DNA of 64,000 nucleotides. Source: Leptasterias polaris (taxonomy: Eukaryota > Echinodermata > Asteroidea > Forcipulatida > Asteriidae). The DNA lies in the NCBI GenBank assembly GCA_037783415.1, contig JAZGTN010000071.1, forward strand, positions 3,913,501-3,977,500, given 5' to 3'. The notes under the pieces were generated by a model that saw only the letters and a list, made by a program, of their open reading frames with translations, did not search any database and had not been told where the DNA came from. Made by a program: the position numbers and the translations under genes. Numbering within the stretch: position 1 is the stretch's first letter; every line of letters begins with the position of its first letter. Below are positions 1-13,116 of this stretch, one piece after another.

Positions 1-2231
1 CTATTAGCACTGATGACAGAGTAATCAAATAATCCAATGGCTAGATTCAGTAGAATCTTGGCCTGAGCACTGACACAGCAGTCCCTGACATCAAGTAATC
101 TTTCTTAAAGTTTGAGTTGGGTTATTTTTCCCCAGTTCTTCATTTGCCTTTTTTATGATTCCCCAAGGTTTACCCTGGGAGAAAGAAACAGCCATTAAGA
201 GATGGGAAATTGACCCATGCCAGGAATTATTCAATACAATACTTGTTTTGAATGGCTTATATCAATATGTACATGAAGAAAGAGAAAAAACCTTTGAATG
301 TCTGAAAAATTTACAAAATCCATCAAAATATTTCAGTAGAAAAGATGAGGTGTGGACCTAAGTTCAACAAACATCCCTAAAGAGTCATATTGACTTGCAA
401 ATGATGACAGTACCAAGAAGTCTGCTGTTTCAGGTGGGTTAACTATTTATTTTACCCAAGACAATTTGTCTGAGAGAATTCTAACCACAATTGTTGTCTG
501 GTTCTCTGTATCACAGTGGTAAAGACAGTTCTTATTCTTATCTCATAAAAAAAAACCCAGACTATTCAGTTTGGATTTATTTAATTGAAAAGGGGAAAAA
601 ACAAAATGGCTTTACAGTGATAAGGAATCCATTTATTCTGTCGGATGACAGATATTGGAAGGATGAAATCTCCTCACCACGGAAGTTACAAACAAACAAA
701 CAAACCTTGGTGGTTGTACTGAAGAGAAGTTGGTACTCTGTAGCTTCCATGGTTCCCGTTACCTTACACAATAAATTAGCCCATACTCATTGTTTTCTTG
801 TAGTAACGGAACAGCTGTGATGTCCTGTTTTGTTTGTTGAATTAAGCCAGCTGTTGTTGCTAGCGTCGCTTCTGTACATCTTTTCCCATCACTACCTTGA
901 TTAACAGGGTGCGATTGGGTGTCTTGAAATTCAACCTCCGTCACAGATACATGATATATGCCACGCCGGATGTGATCCCCGGCTTTTCAAATTGTCACGA
1001 TTGCTAGATCATGGAGTGTGGCTCATCTATGTGAGATAAAACAAGGGTTGGGTTGGAGGTTGCATGGATTTGAAATCAGATGGTTGTTTTTCAGCAGAAA
1101 GCACCGCACCCAATTTGTGTTTTTCAAATATTGCATTCCTATCCATCTCAATTCAATTACAATTGATGGATTTGATATATGGGTATCAGACATTGCAGAC
1201 CTCCAATTCCCATCAAGGAGCTAGAAATACAAATTAGTCAAAATATTTGCAGGTCTCTTCTTTTGTTCAAGAAATGACAAGGGGTATGGAGGCAAGTGCC
1301 TTTGTTGTCCCTTGTGTCTTCAAGGGGCACAAAGGCAATGATTAGGGGCATGAAGTGCCTCAGTTGCTTCTTGTGTCTTTATGGATTCAGACAATGACAA
1401 GTTTATTTATGTCCATCTTGTTGTTCCAGATTGGGAATAGAGATCAAGGACAAAAATACCACAATGTGTTCGGAAATTAATCACCCTTAATCAAGTTCAG
1501 TTCGGAAGGGGATTAGAAAGGAAAGGGATTAAGTCGGATTAGAGTTGATCCTCTAGGATGAGATGTAGATTTCCTTGGTGTAAAAGATGGTTCACTTAAG
1601 AAGCATCTGAGATTGAATTAAACAGTTAACCACTAGTGAATTGATGATGATTCAGTTACCCTAGCCTAGCTTTGTGCAGAGAAAACCAGGAAGCCAACGA
1701 GGCATGTGAAGTCATATTTAAAGAAGGGGTCATAGATTGGTGAAACTCCAAAACCTAATGACTATAGAAACTTACTTGGTGAGAAGCACTGCAGCTGTTA
1801 TTTTGGGAAAGGATTCCCTTTGAATGGTTTGGAAATTGTTTTTTCAAATTTCTGAGGGCTGGTGGCCGTTTGCGAATGCTGTGGCCGTTTGCGAATGCTG
1901 TGGCCAGTGAAAATGGGGCAGGTTTATGATCTCAAAAATTGTCATGACATAAAGCTCCATGATGATATTATTCAAGAATGAATGTCCAATTCTGATCCAG
2001 TGGATATTTCTTTGGTTGATTCACTTAAGGATCCAAAAAGATGAATAGTGCTGGCTAAGGGTCTGATTAAAACCATACCGTAAACAATATTTTAAATGCA
2101 GATTGCTTTTGCATTAATTCATTTAATAGGCCTAACCCTCGAGTTAGTCACAGTCTGTTTACTCCCAAGTATAAATTAAATTGAATTGAGTATATAGTTT
2201 TTTATTAAATACCCGAAATGTATTCTAGTAA

Positions 2232-2430
2232 GTCCCAAACAAGGCTAAAAACCACTCTTGGTAAAGGGCTACAAGTAGAAAACATTTCAGATGAAAATAA
2301 TTGATCAGGGGAGCTGAAGGGAATTGATATATCTCCCAATTAAATCAGTCTAGAATATAGGATGGAGGGAAACATGCACCAGGCAAGGAGTTCCAAAGAG
2401 ATGCAGTATGTGGAGTGCCTGTTTTTGTAC
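2232..2430. repeat. Interspersed repeat G, copy 1 (uninterrupted)
   Basis: It shares CCCAAACAAGGCTAAAA near the start with the sequence at 26881, and AACATG.ACCAGGCA.GGAGTT near the end. It reads through the point where the other copy carries a 167-bp insertion. Class unknown. Confidence 0.6.
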
Positions 2431-3398
2431 ATTACTACTAGTATTTTTTAATTTTTCATGTTATAAATTTTTTATTTATTTTTATTTTTTTATATATTTT
2501 TTTTTGGGGGGAGGGTTTAGACTATGTTAGTATCAGTCGATTCAGGAACTTCGCTTCAAAATATTTTTTGTATGGATGTTTTCCAAACTGCAATCGTAGA
2601 TTTATTCGGTGGAATTAACACGTATACATACACCTAAAGCATTGAATTCAACTCGAGGTGAACTGAAACTAATGATTAAATGCCTCCTAATCACACACAC
2701 ACAAAATAATGATAATACTAAAAATAAATCTGTGTGTTTTGGGGACAGCTGCCATGTCCGTAGCTCTTTGTTCCTGGGACAATAGGGGGACGTGATGGCC
2801 TTGCCTAAACAGCTGTGCTGTAACACTTCTGCCGAACAATCTGAATGAAATAGGAACGGCACAACTGTGAATGCGCATCCATGGAATGCCACGTCTTTCT
2901 CCGGTGTAAAGAGACGAAGGGCATGATGGTTTGGAATCAGGGGAATGGAGATGGGCGGGATGTGGCAGGAGAGATGGGTGTGGTTGGGTTGTGAAGTTTA
3001 AGGTACTGCACTGTTTGTGTCCTCTTTATGAAGTCTGCGGCCATGTTCAGTTCCCTGACTACCTTTATGAAATCCAGATTGAACAGGCCCATCTGTTTGG
3101 ATTGAAACATTCTGCCTCCCAATTAGTATGTTACCCTGACTACCTCTACAACAAATAAGTTAGTGGATAGAAGGGTAAAGTCTATTTTAGTGTAAGCCGC
3201 CATACTTGTCTGGATCCAAGTGAACATGCAGAAAAACTATTCCAATGGATGACACCTCTAAATTTCATAAACTGGGCTTATTTGTCTTGTGTCCTGACTG
3301 CTACCATCAAACTAGCACCTGCTAATTTATTACGAGTGGCATTAGTCTATTCAAACCATCTGCAAATCCTATATCTTTTATGACTGATACCATACAAC

Positions 3399-3636
3399 AG
3401 AGCTGCCAACTTTCCCTAATTCTGCAGAAAGTTCCCTGGAAATAAACCAATTTGTCCATGTTCTAACGAACAAATAAGAAAAGGAGTGCTAGAATAGCCT
3501 AAGTGAGAAATGCGAACAGTGAAAAGGCAATTACTCTATAAATATTCAAGCTTTTTCTACACTTGCAACAGAAACTTGTTCCCAGAATGTGATTCTGGAC
3601 AACATTGATTGCAAGTATGCAAATGTTGGCAGCTCT
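3399..3636. mobile_element. MITE family A, copy 1
   Basis: Ends are inverted: AGAGCTGCCAAC at 3399 and GTTGGCAGCTCT ending at 3636. It contains the family's internal CTGCAGAAAGTTCCCTG and AATAAACCAAT blocks. It is longer than the ~195-bp copies because of extra sequence around 3468-3560. Confidence 0.8.
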
Positions 3637-4868
3637 GCAAACAATTCCCCAATCGTAAACTCCCAAAATGCTGTCAGTCGTGAAACTATTTTCTTACAAT
3701 TTGCCTGTAGGAAGCTCCTGCCGATCACTCTTAGTTTGATCCTAACCCCTCTCTGCACTTTAAGGAGATTTTAATATTAATATTTAAAAAAACCTCTTCC
3801 CGACACTGTGAATCCTAAATGCAATTTGTTTCCATTGTTTACATACATCTCTACAATTTACCGAGTCGTGATAGAGTTTCTGGAATCTATCCTTCCTGTC
3901 CTGTCCTGAAATCCATTAATAATAATACAACACTCAAGGTTTGTGGAAATATTTGTAATTACTTAAAGTAAAGAGATAATAAAACAATAATTAATTAGAT
4001 TCAGTAATTATTATTTAATGGGGAAGCATAGAATTGAGTATCAACCACCTTTGTTCTTACAAGAAAACTTATTCAATGTTAAAAAACGTTCTTGATTTCA
4101 CTCTTTTATAGTTGAAAAGCAGGGACCCCACAACATAGATTGAATTTATGATTGACTTATCATGACCTTGGGTGTGATGTATTCTTTAGAATCTAAAGGG
4201 TTTGAATTTAAATTTGCTCCAAAATGTAATTTTGAGTTGAAGGCATTTTTTTTTATTTTAATAAAAGGTGAAAGACTAGGGGAATGTAGAAGCTTATGCT
4301 AAAACATCTTGGTGATTCAATGTGCAATTTAGTAGACTTTATTGTTGGCGTTTACATCTATTTAGAGATGTATAAACTAACAACAATATGAAGTATTTAT
4401 GTGCATCTAGACTGTCTAACGCTGAGCGATAATTACTGTGTAGTGCATTAAGATAAAACAACTGATGTAGGTACAACATGATGGACCAAAAGAGGATACA
4501 TAGGCTTAGCTCATCAAACAGTGTGAGTTCTGCCACAAGCTGCTTGTTTTTTTTAGCAGTAGGTAAAAGAAAGACATTGAATTGTCAGTGTTTCATAATG
4601 GCTTGTTACTCAATCATTTATTGCACTGTGTCAGTAATGGTGTAATTTGATCAGTGATAGAAAATATCTCATTTCATTCTGCAGATAGCTTTTTGTTTCT
4701 TTCTAAGTTAATCCCCAAAAAGAAACAAATTGATTATTTGAAAGAGAGAAAATAATAGTAAATCAAAGTACAGAGCTTTTAACATGTTTGTTTGTGGATT
4801 ATTTCATAACACCAAATCAGTAAAGAAATTTAAAAGGAAAAAGGAAGGACTTCTTCCTTGATTTTGAT

Positions 4869-4894
4869 CCCCCCCCCCCCCCCCCCCCCCCCCC
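4869..4894. repeat. C26 homopolymer
   Basis: Uninterrupted run of 26 C on the + strand. The length is probably polymorphic and error-prone in assembly. Confidence 0.95.
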
Positions 4895-5920
4895 GGATAG
4901 TTCTGACTTTTGTTGAGCTGTGAATTCACTTCTTTAGAAGCACCTGTATTGAGTCATTGCCACAGGCCAACAAGTGGATTTTCTTTTGCAACAATCAAAC
5001 CAAACCGGATTTCTTGCAGGCGGAAATGCAATTCAGGTTTTATCCAAACAGGGAAGCAAAAAAAGCAGGTCTTATTTCCATCCACAAAGCAAAGTCTCTC
5101 TGGGTTTTGATTCGGTGTTGATTCTGTGAGTTTGTGTAGAACAATGAAAAGTTATTATTAATCCGAAGTAAAGCCTCATCGTAGTAGAGTCCGATGTCCC
5201 TCAGGATTCAATGCGATACTTTTTTGTTCTCGCTATTCTGCGTGAGTTTCTACGGTTTTGGTATGAAAGACACTCCGTGGCAATTTCAGAATGATGTGAT
5301 ACATCTTAATATAGTTAACATACATGTATGATAACCAGGGCAATGTACAATGTCAAAAAGATCCGTTAAAAGACGATAGTGCTAGTGGTATTGATACGTT
5401 TCCTGCGTAAGGAACGAACCATTTGTGTCATCATGCGACTCGGATTTCTTCAGAAATTCCGGAAGAATGGAATCGGGACAAAACATCTAGGCCAAGGATA
5501 GAAATGACGGTCTCTTAGAAAATAGACAACTCTGCAATTGGGGAATTGTGAAAATCTAGAATTTCATCTGGATACAATCAACTGCAAAGCTTTGGAAGGA
5601 AAAAAAGATATATGCACAAAGAAATGACAACAGAGGGCTAGCGTGTGTTGGAGGGTCTTTATGTGTGTGGAAACTTACCCATACCAAAGTCTAGGGCACC
5701 ACTGTCCAAAAAACTTAAATATTATGAAAAAAAAGGGTCACTGGTATGCTGTTGCACTTTAATACAGATTCAATCATATCCCACCGAAACCAGTTGCAGA
5801 CAACCAAGTCTAAATAGACCATGATCAAACGACTTCAGCTATAACTATGAACAGTGGTAATGTTGAAGAATAGACCTTTTAGCAATCCAGCCATTTATTA
5901 AATCATGCCTGATTCTTTAT

Positions 5921-6095
5921 GGAGGCAACAGAGGCAATTGTCGCCACTGACTGGTCACTGACTGGTCAATTGCCGCCACTGACTGGTCACTGACTGGTCA
6001 ATTGCCTTGGTGTCCCTTGAAATGGTTGAAGAGAAATTTACAATTTACAAGTTCCCTTTACCAAGGAGAAAATGCCTTTGTACTCTTACCCTTTT
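5921..6095. repeat. Fragment of the TTGCCTTGGTGCCC repeat with internal duplication
   Basis: Carries GGAGGCAA and ATTGCCTTGGTGTCCC..TTGAAA blocks shared with 24330-24420 and 26930-27060. A unit of about 31 bp (GCCACTGACTGGTCACTGAC onward) is present twice at about 5943-6004. Confidence 0.55.
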
Positions 6096-7703
6096 AGTAA
6101 GAAAGCATCAGGTCTGATGTAATATACTTCAATGGGATAGAGAATAAGAAACTCACAAAATCTTCATTTCTTACGCATTAAACTTATACTACCTAAAGTA
6201 TGAGTCTTTGTTCCTCCTTGATGGCATTTGTAGATTAAGACCTTGATTTATTCAGTATGCACCTTATTCCATAGAATATACAGGCTTGTTGTTGAGGGAC
6301 ATTAGCATGGTTTACCAATGGTTCTTATTAATAAATTGAATTCATCCATTACATTAGAAATAACCTTTCTGCAAGATTATCTTTCTCTTTTGCTCTCGGT
6401 GGATTCCCCAAATAATTTTTTTGTAAATGATGAAAAATGAATTGATTCTGTGGATACTCGGCTTATTCTGTTATTGTTTTTGGTAAGTGTGATTTATAGG
6501 CTGTGTCTGGGGATCTGTGTAAATTATCATGATGTCACCGTAAGGGTTTTGATTCTGTTGTTGTAAACAAAACCGATGAGGCTTTTCTGTTGCTAATGAA
6601 TATTCAGACAGATTTTGTCCTCCGTGGCTAGTTTCTGCCGCTTAGCAGGACATTTTACTAAAAGCTTTTTAATTTGAAGATTTATGTCCGATGTTTTGAC
6701 ACTTTAAGTCGTTGTGATGTGTTAAGCTGGTCTGGTACCCTCAGGGCAAACAATGAAATGAATACCCACTGTTAAGGTACCTGTCTCTTTTGACCTAGAG
6801 CCTCGGTACGATACTCATTGGTTTTGACCGAGAGAAAAAATCTTTTTGAGATTTGTAAAGCCAAAATTCCCCCCGACTACAAAGGATCTTTCAGTACACA
6901 CTGTTTGCACTTGGACACGATATTTGTAAAGAGACAATAGTTTCAAAATATCTCCATGACTGAAAACTTCCCTCATTCAAATAAAAGAGAGATCTTTGAG
7001 CACTCCCTGACTCTCAAAGTATTCCCCGTCAGATATTGTTATCTCCATCAGCAACTTAATTAGAAGTTCTCTTCCAATGAATGAAGGATGTGTTTATAAA
7101 CCGTGGTTTTTTGTGAAGTATTGATACTTGATACCAGGAGGGTTTTTATAGCGTGATGGATTGTCTAAAGTACATTGAAGCTATTTCTCACTTGATTCTG
7201 AAGAGAAATTTGATCTGATGTGCCATCGTTAGGATTTCTTTACAGTGATTCCGTTACTTGATACTCCAGCTCAATTTCTGTCATTTCTTGATCAATTTAT
7301 TGTATTTCATTTTAAATTTTGCATTTTTTTCTCTCTCTCCTTTTAATGAAAACTTGTAAAGGGTGAATGATTAGGATATTTATTTTTCACTAGAGGGGTT
7401 TTGATTTAAGTTTAATTTATCTATGATAAGGATTATAAATCTGGTGGTAATATCTAAGTATTGAGTGGAATTAAACTGGCTGAAAGTTAAGCTTATTGTA
7501 GTGGGGAGGAGGTGTTCAGGTTGGATTGGGTACAAAATTAGTTTATGATTAGGTAGTTTTCATGGAAACTTGTTTAAGTTTCATTCTTAATTGTGATTGC
7601 GTGGGATTTCTCAGAGATTGTACATGTCCTGTTATGTTGGTTGGTTTGTTTGGCCAACTCGTACCTCACAAGGGAAGGGTTGCAAAACGATTGATGTCAT
7701 CTT

Positions 7704-7721
7704 CCACTTAACGTTAAGTGG
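7704..7721. repeat. 18-bp perfect palindrome
   Basis: CCACTTAACGTTAAGTGG is its own reverse complement. It contains an AACGTT core. No assigned function. Confidence 0.7.
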
Positions 7722-8004
7722 GCTTCCAAACAATACATGTAGTTGATCATGTTGGAATTGTTATGAATGGTGTACCATCACTGTTGATTTCATTCTGCAC
7801 GCTCCATTTCTCAAAATGGGAGGATTCAATTTGAGTCTGAGTGAAATGTCCTTGGTGGTCTTTAAAGTCTGCTCTCTTATTTGATGGTGGAAATCGAAGT
7901 GGAATTTCTGGATGAGCAATAATGCAGTTGTATCTCTTAATGCATACTCTGTGTGTCTGACCTCAATTATCGATTGGGCCTCTCCGTTAGCTTGTAATTC
8001 GTTT

Positions 8005-8210
8005 AATTTAGAAACAGGTTTTAGTATAGTAACACAGCAATGACTAGGACTTCTATAAGTCCCAACTGAGAATGCCTGCCCACTTATAAATCCAATTTAG
8101 AAACAAATTTTAATATAATCACATAAATCACTAGCTATCCCATCACACAGCAATAACTAGGTCTTCAAGTTCTGTAAATCCCAACTGAGAATGCCTGCCC
8201 ATGTATGAAT
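8005..8210. repeat. Diverged tandem duplication
   Basis: AATTTAGAAACA..TTTTA.TATA..AACACAGCAAT..ACTAGG, then CCCAACTGAGAATGCCTGCC, occurs twice, starting near 8005 and 8094. The second copy has about 20 extra bases. A further ~53-bp duplication (CAACATCACT.AATAAAA) follows at about 8260-8350. Confidence 0.7.
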
Positions 8211-8692
8211 CACATCACTCTGTACTAACATGCCTGCAGGCTCTTCCTTTAAAAAAAGGACTCAACATCACTTAATAAAACCCGAACCAAACGCAGAATT
8301 ACAAAAATGATTCAACATCACTCAATAAAAACCGATCCAAACGTAGAATGTGTAAAAGCACTTAAACCCTGCTTGCTAAATAAAGCCATTTTCTCTGACA
8401 GTTTAGGATAAATAGACGATTTAGCTTGAGGTCTTTTTATGAGAAAATTGCCGTGGTGGAAATATTAAACACCGAGGTATAAAAGCTTTGGATACATTTT
8501 TACGTTGGCTGTTATTTGGCTCACCATCCATCACTTTGGTGATTTTAATTGCATGGATGGGTCGTACCATTAATGGGTAGTGTTTGTCATCCGAAGGGAA
8601 CTAGACACATGGACCTCTAGGATTGGTTGGGTATCCTGTTTGGGTATCCTGTTAACAGTACTTTGCTGGGGCTGTTAAAATGAGCAGACCGA

Positions 8693-9042
8693 TTAAAGGT
8701 TGTGTACAACATTGGTAATTGCCAAAGACCAGTATCCACACTTAGTGACCTAACATATACATGAAATAACAAACCTGTGAAAGTTTAAGCTCAATCGGTC
8801 TTCAGAGTCATGAGAAAAAAAGTGAAAACCCCCGTTATATGTTTTAACTTTTTTTCAAACCTCGAATTTTATCCTGCAGGATAAAGACTATTGTTTTACT
8901 CATTTCCTAAAAACTATGGCATTTCAAGCAAAACTATTTCAAGGGAAGTTTTCCACCATGACCATCTTTATACCATGTAAGTTATTTGCAAATCTGTGAA
9001 TATTTATATTTTCAATCTTACCAATGTTGCACACCCTTTTAA
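8693..9042. mobile_element. Fold-back MITE family B (short subfamily), copy 1
   Basis: Inverted ends TTAAAGGTTGTGTACAACAT and ATGTTGCACACCCTTTTAA. The body is nearly identical to 21817-22169 (ACTCATTTCCTAAAAACT, TTCCACCATGACCATCTTTA). Length 350 bp, non-coding. Confidence 0.85.
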
Positions 9043-9309
9043 GGACAAAATGCTTAAATGACCTTTTTTGTTGTGTGGATGTAGGATAACAAAATCAGTG
9101 CAGGATGAAAATTTGATTCATAATGTTCAAAATTTCATATTTTTACTTGACCCTCTGTGTTTTTGTAATTATGTTCTAGTCACAGATTTATTTTCTAACG
9201 ATTTATTTTGAAGATAAGCAAGTCAATCTTGTGGCCGAGTTTTTACACTCCACATGAGGAGCATGATTTACTGTAATTAAAATCTGGGAAAGTAATCACC
9301 CCTTTCCTT

Positions 9310-9470
9310 GAAATATGCTAATTACATTCACGCATGCGTACAGACACTATTGGTTGGCAAATGCCATACATGTAGAGTTGTGCACTTGGCAGACGCACAA
9401 ATGCGTTTGCATCACGTCACCATCAGCCCCATCCAAACTATGCGATTTATATTTCATGGGAAAGGTCCAT
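9310..9470 (-). mobile_element. MITE family D, copy 1 (reverse orientation)
   Basis: Its reverse complement matches 24102-24327: TTGCCAACCAATAGTGTCTG, GCATGCGTGAATGTAATTAG and GTGCACAACTCTAC are shared. An open frame at 9308-9532 is only this element. Confidence 0.75.
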
Positions 9471-12400
9471 TAACGCCTGGCATGATATTCATAAATGGAA
9501 GTCCCTTAGGTAGTCACTGTATATCTTATTAATTAACATTTTTACCAGTTGAGAAATCCAGTTTATTGATAAAACCATTTGGTATCTTTGTTTAGCCTTG
9601 GCAGTTGATCTTTAGAAATGACATCCCAAGCCTCTACTTCTCCTCAGTGCTGAGAATGTGTGATGAATGACATGTAGCTTTTTATATGTAAATTCCAGCA
9701 TCTTTTATTTCAACACGCTTGAACAAACACCATTCTCTCACAGTATACTTTAAAGGTGAAGCCGATACATTAATGGCAGTTTGGAATTCTCCTCAATCCT
9801 CTAGATTGTAACAAACTCAAGGAGCAAACAACTTGTTGACAAGAGACAAATACTGTAGGAATATCCTCTAGATATAAACATATCAGTAAATAAGTTTTAT
9901 GTATAGATGGAGGTTTGTAATTGTTTATAATTTGTTTTGTTGAAACTTCTGATTCTCCTGCAAGTGGAGTATTTTAGATTGAAATATTTGTAAGGACAGC
10001 TTAGATAAGTGTCAATTTTGATAAAAAGTAAAGCTTACCAGTGAGCGATTTCCCATGTATAGCAGAGCAAAATTCTACACAAAATGTACCAGTGGCTTCT
10101 TAAAAACCATCACTTGCTACTCAATATAAGTATTCTGTGTGCACAAATTAGGCTCAGTCTAAATGTTTTGCTAAGCAAAATTGCTGGACGAAATTGTTCC
10201 CTACTCATTGATTATAAATAATTCACTTCATGTATGTCCCCTTTAATTCAGTATTGTACAATAGACTGGCTATAATCATTGTGCTGCATATTAATTTATC
10301 TGCATATGGTGGCTGTAAGAGCCTACTATACACAATTACGCCTTCACCTGCTCAACAGTCCTTTTTATAGGCAGTACATATTGATTCCTGCATTGTTGTA
10401 CAACCTGATTAACAATTTCCAGAGCTCATAAACATACTAAAAGGCGTGTCTGTTGTTGGAATAGTGTTCTGTTGCATTATCAAGTAACGTACGGGGGTAA
10501 GTTTTATCATTTTTCATCAGTGAACATCATGCGATAAATGTAACTGTGTTGGATGGTTTATGTGTTCTATGTGTGTTTATACTACACATGTTGGTAGCGC
10601 TCTGGCACTTAGTGAATTAACGCACTTGTGGATGTTTTCATTGGCCGTGTACGAAGGGCAGGGTCTTGTGACTCATAGTTGAACTGGAGTTGTGACATGG
10701 CCCAGCAGGCTGGCTTAAATTATGTTGGGATGACATTGAAGGTCATGTGATGTAAAAGGAGCAGAGAAACTGTTTCCTTTATCTCCCGAAATCTATCTCT
10801 ATTTTGGTGCCTTTGAATAAGTCTCCATAATAGACCATGCAACCTGCCACGTCCCATGTTTACAAAGAGACTCCGAGCCTGGACTTCCTGCAGGCACGAT
10901 TTGCAAATACAGCCCAATGGAAGAATACATCAAATCTTGTACCTTATGGAGATTGCACTGTCTGATTTTTTTAAATTAATTTTTAATATGAAGAAAGAAG
11001 GCACATCTAAAAATTTGTTCAGCTGATAATTTCAGCTGTAACTCTTGAATTTCGTGGCAGTTATGACTCAAGATGTCAAATCTTCCCATTTGAGTACTAT
11101 CTTGACTGCCAGGAAGTTCCCTGCATTGTATGAGAACACTCTTGTCATGGTCTATACATGGTGCATACTATGCACTTTACAATCTCTGTTATTATTATCG
11201 TCAATGAATATTAAAAATCTTTTTGTGGCTTTAGATGATGGTGTATAAACAACCCATCCATGATGATAATTCATCATAGCTATCAACAGAGTAATACATT
11301 TTACAGTTTGGGTACCACTGAAATTGTGATTACTTAAAAGGAAAAAGGGCAAAAAGTGAGAGACGAAATGGAAGAGTAATGAGCTTGGAATAAAGGAGCT
11401 GTAGCGAATGGTTTGAGCATTAGTTGCTCCGTATTGTACCATGATGCATTGTATATATGCAGGTATACGATTCTAGCGTGTTGAGTCATTGTCCATACAA
11501 CAGACTGTGCTGTTGTTTCTCTGTATTGTTTTTATGCAAATTCATCCTGACTAGGTTATGAGACACTCGAGGTACAAGGCTATAACAAAACTAAAACTAA
11601 GTGTTGTTTGTTCAATCTCCAGGATTCAAAACTGATATAAATTTATGAATAGTCTGCCATATTTTGCAGTAAAAAATGGTTGCAGTGAAACGCAGTATTT
11701 AAAGCCCTGCTGTAGTGATTATTTTTAGGGAAAGACATTTTTTTTCCAGACAAAAGATATACTTACTGATCTCAAAAGTGTAAGTACTAAACTGTAAATG
11801 TGCATTTTGGATGATGAGAAAAGGATCTGAATCAAGTCTATTTATCTTCTTTTATTAGTGGTAGCTGTTTCCTTTTTACTTAATGCTTTTTGAAAGCTAT
11901 TACTTGCATCAAAACTAGAAACACAACTCAACACCGATTTAAAGGCAATAAAGTTGTCCTTTTTTTCTTTTTCCCCCTATTTTTGTCTTTCTTCTGCACT
12001 TGCTCTCAGTGAGTTGTCTGATTTATTTTACTTTCAGCGGTTGTATTGAGATAAATAAGAGGCAAGCCGGGAATGAATATTCCCGTCACGTTGTGTACAC
12101 TCAAACAGTGCCCAAGTGCCAAACGGCAAACATATGCAGCGTCAAAATCCCTAAACCGAGCCCCTGCAAACCTTTGCACCATCACCGAGGTTTGAACACA
12201 CAAAACATGGCGCCACTTTTTCTCCGCGCTGATAATTTGATTCTGTACCGTCATGTAGCCAGCTACAGTTGTATCCATGTTAGGTTAATTATATTACGAG
12301 TATTGGTGAATGGGTGGGTGCCTTCAGTATATGTCTGATGTATCTTGATTCAAGAGGTTAGTAATGGCCTTTCTGCCGCAGTCGACCTTAAACCAAAATT

Positions 12401-12956
12401 AAGGGAAATCTGATATGCAGATTTGGGTGGGTTTAATATGGTTCATGTTTTGAGTCGTGATGATGTTACAATTGGTGTATGGAACCGAATCGGTACGGCA
12501 CGCTTTCCATCATAATTATACCCGACATTGCAGCAGATGACTGTCAGCTATTCCTCAGTCTCCTAGTGGCTGCTATGACTGCTTCTTAAAAAATTAATAT
12601 TTATCTGGTGCGGATTGTTTTTGGAGGCAATTTCACGGTCTGTTGATACCTGAATCCAGCCCAAATGTGGCTGGAATAAATCTACAATGAATTTTGTTTT
12701 TGCCTCGGGTCATTCCGGATCTAGATTCAACATGAATTTTCATTTGAGGGAAGTTGCAAATATTTAATTATGTAGTACGAACATCACGTTGGGAAACCAA
12801 TTAATTATGGGCCCATCTCATCCAGAATACAATGATAAAATAAATTAAGGTATAAAATTGCACTGACCTGCGAAGCATTATTATTTACTTCACATCCATG
12901 TTGTATTGTATTTAGCTGCATTCTTGTCAGCATTTGCTTCATTCTTCATTTAAATG

Positions 12957-13116
12957 AGCTTCCTTCATTCTACACTTTCCATGTTCTGATGAACAAATTT
13001 GAAAATCTCCCTGATTATGGAAACTTGTTCCCTATTTTGTTGAATGTAATTCTAAATATCTCCCTGATTGTTGGACAAAATCTCACAGATTGCAAGATGC
13101 AAATGCTGGCAGCTCT
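12957..13116. mobile_element. MITE family A, copy 2 (5' end degraded)
   Basis: Shares CCATGTTCTGATGAACAAAT, GGAAACTTGTTCCCTATTTT and the right terminal TGGCAGCTCT. The left inverted end is worn. Confidence 0.7.

Noticed and set aside
12000..12338. Possible exon after TTTTACTTTCAG at 12037
   Set aside because: The frame has no recognisable domain, no clear donor and no match to the IA-2 ectodomain.
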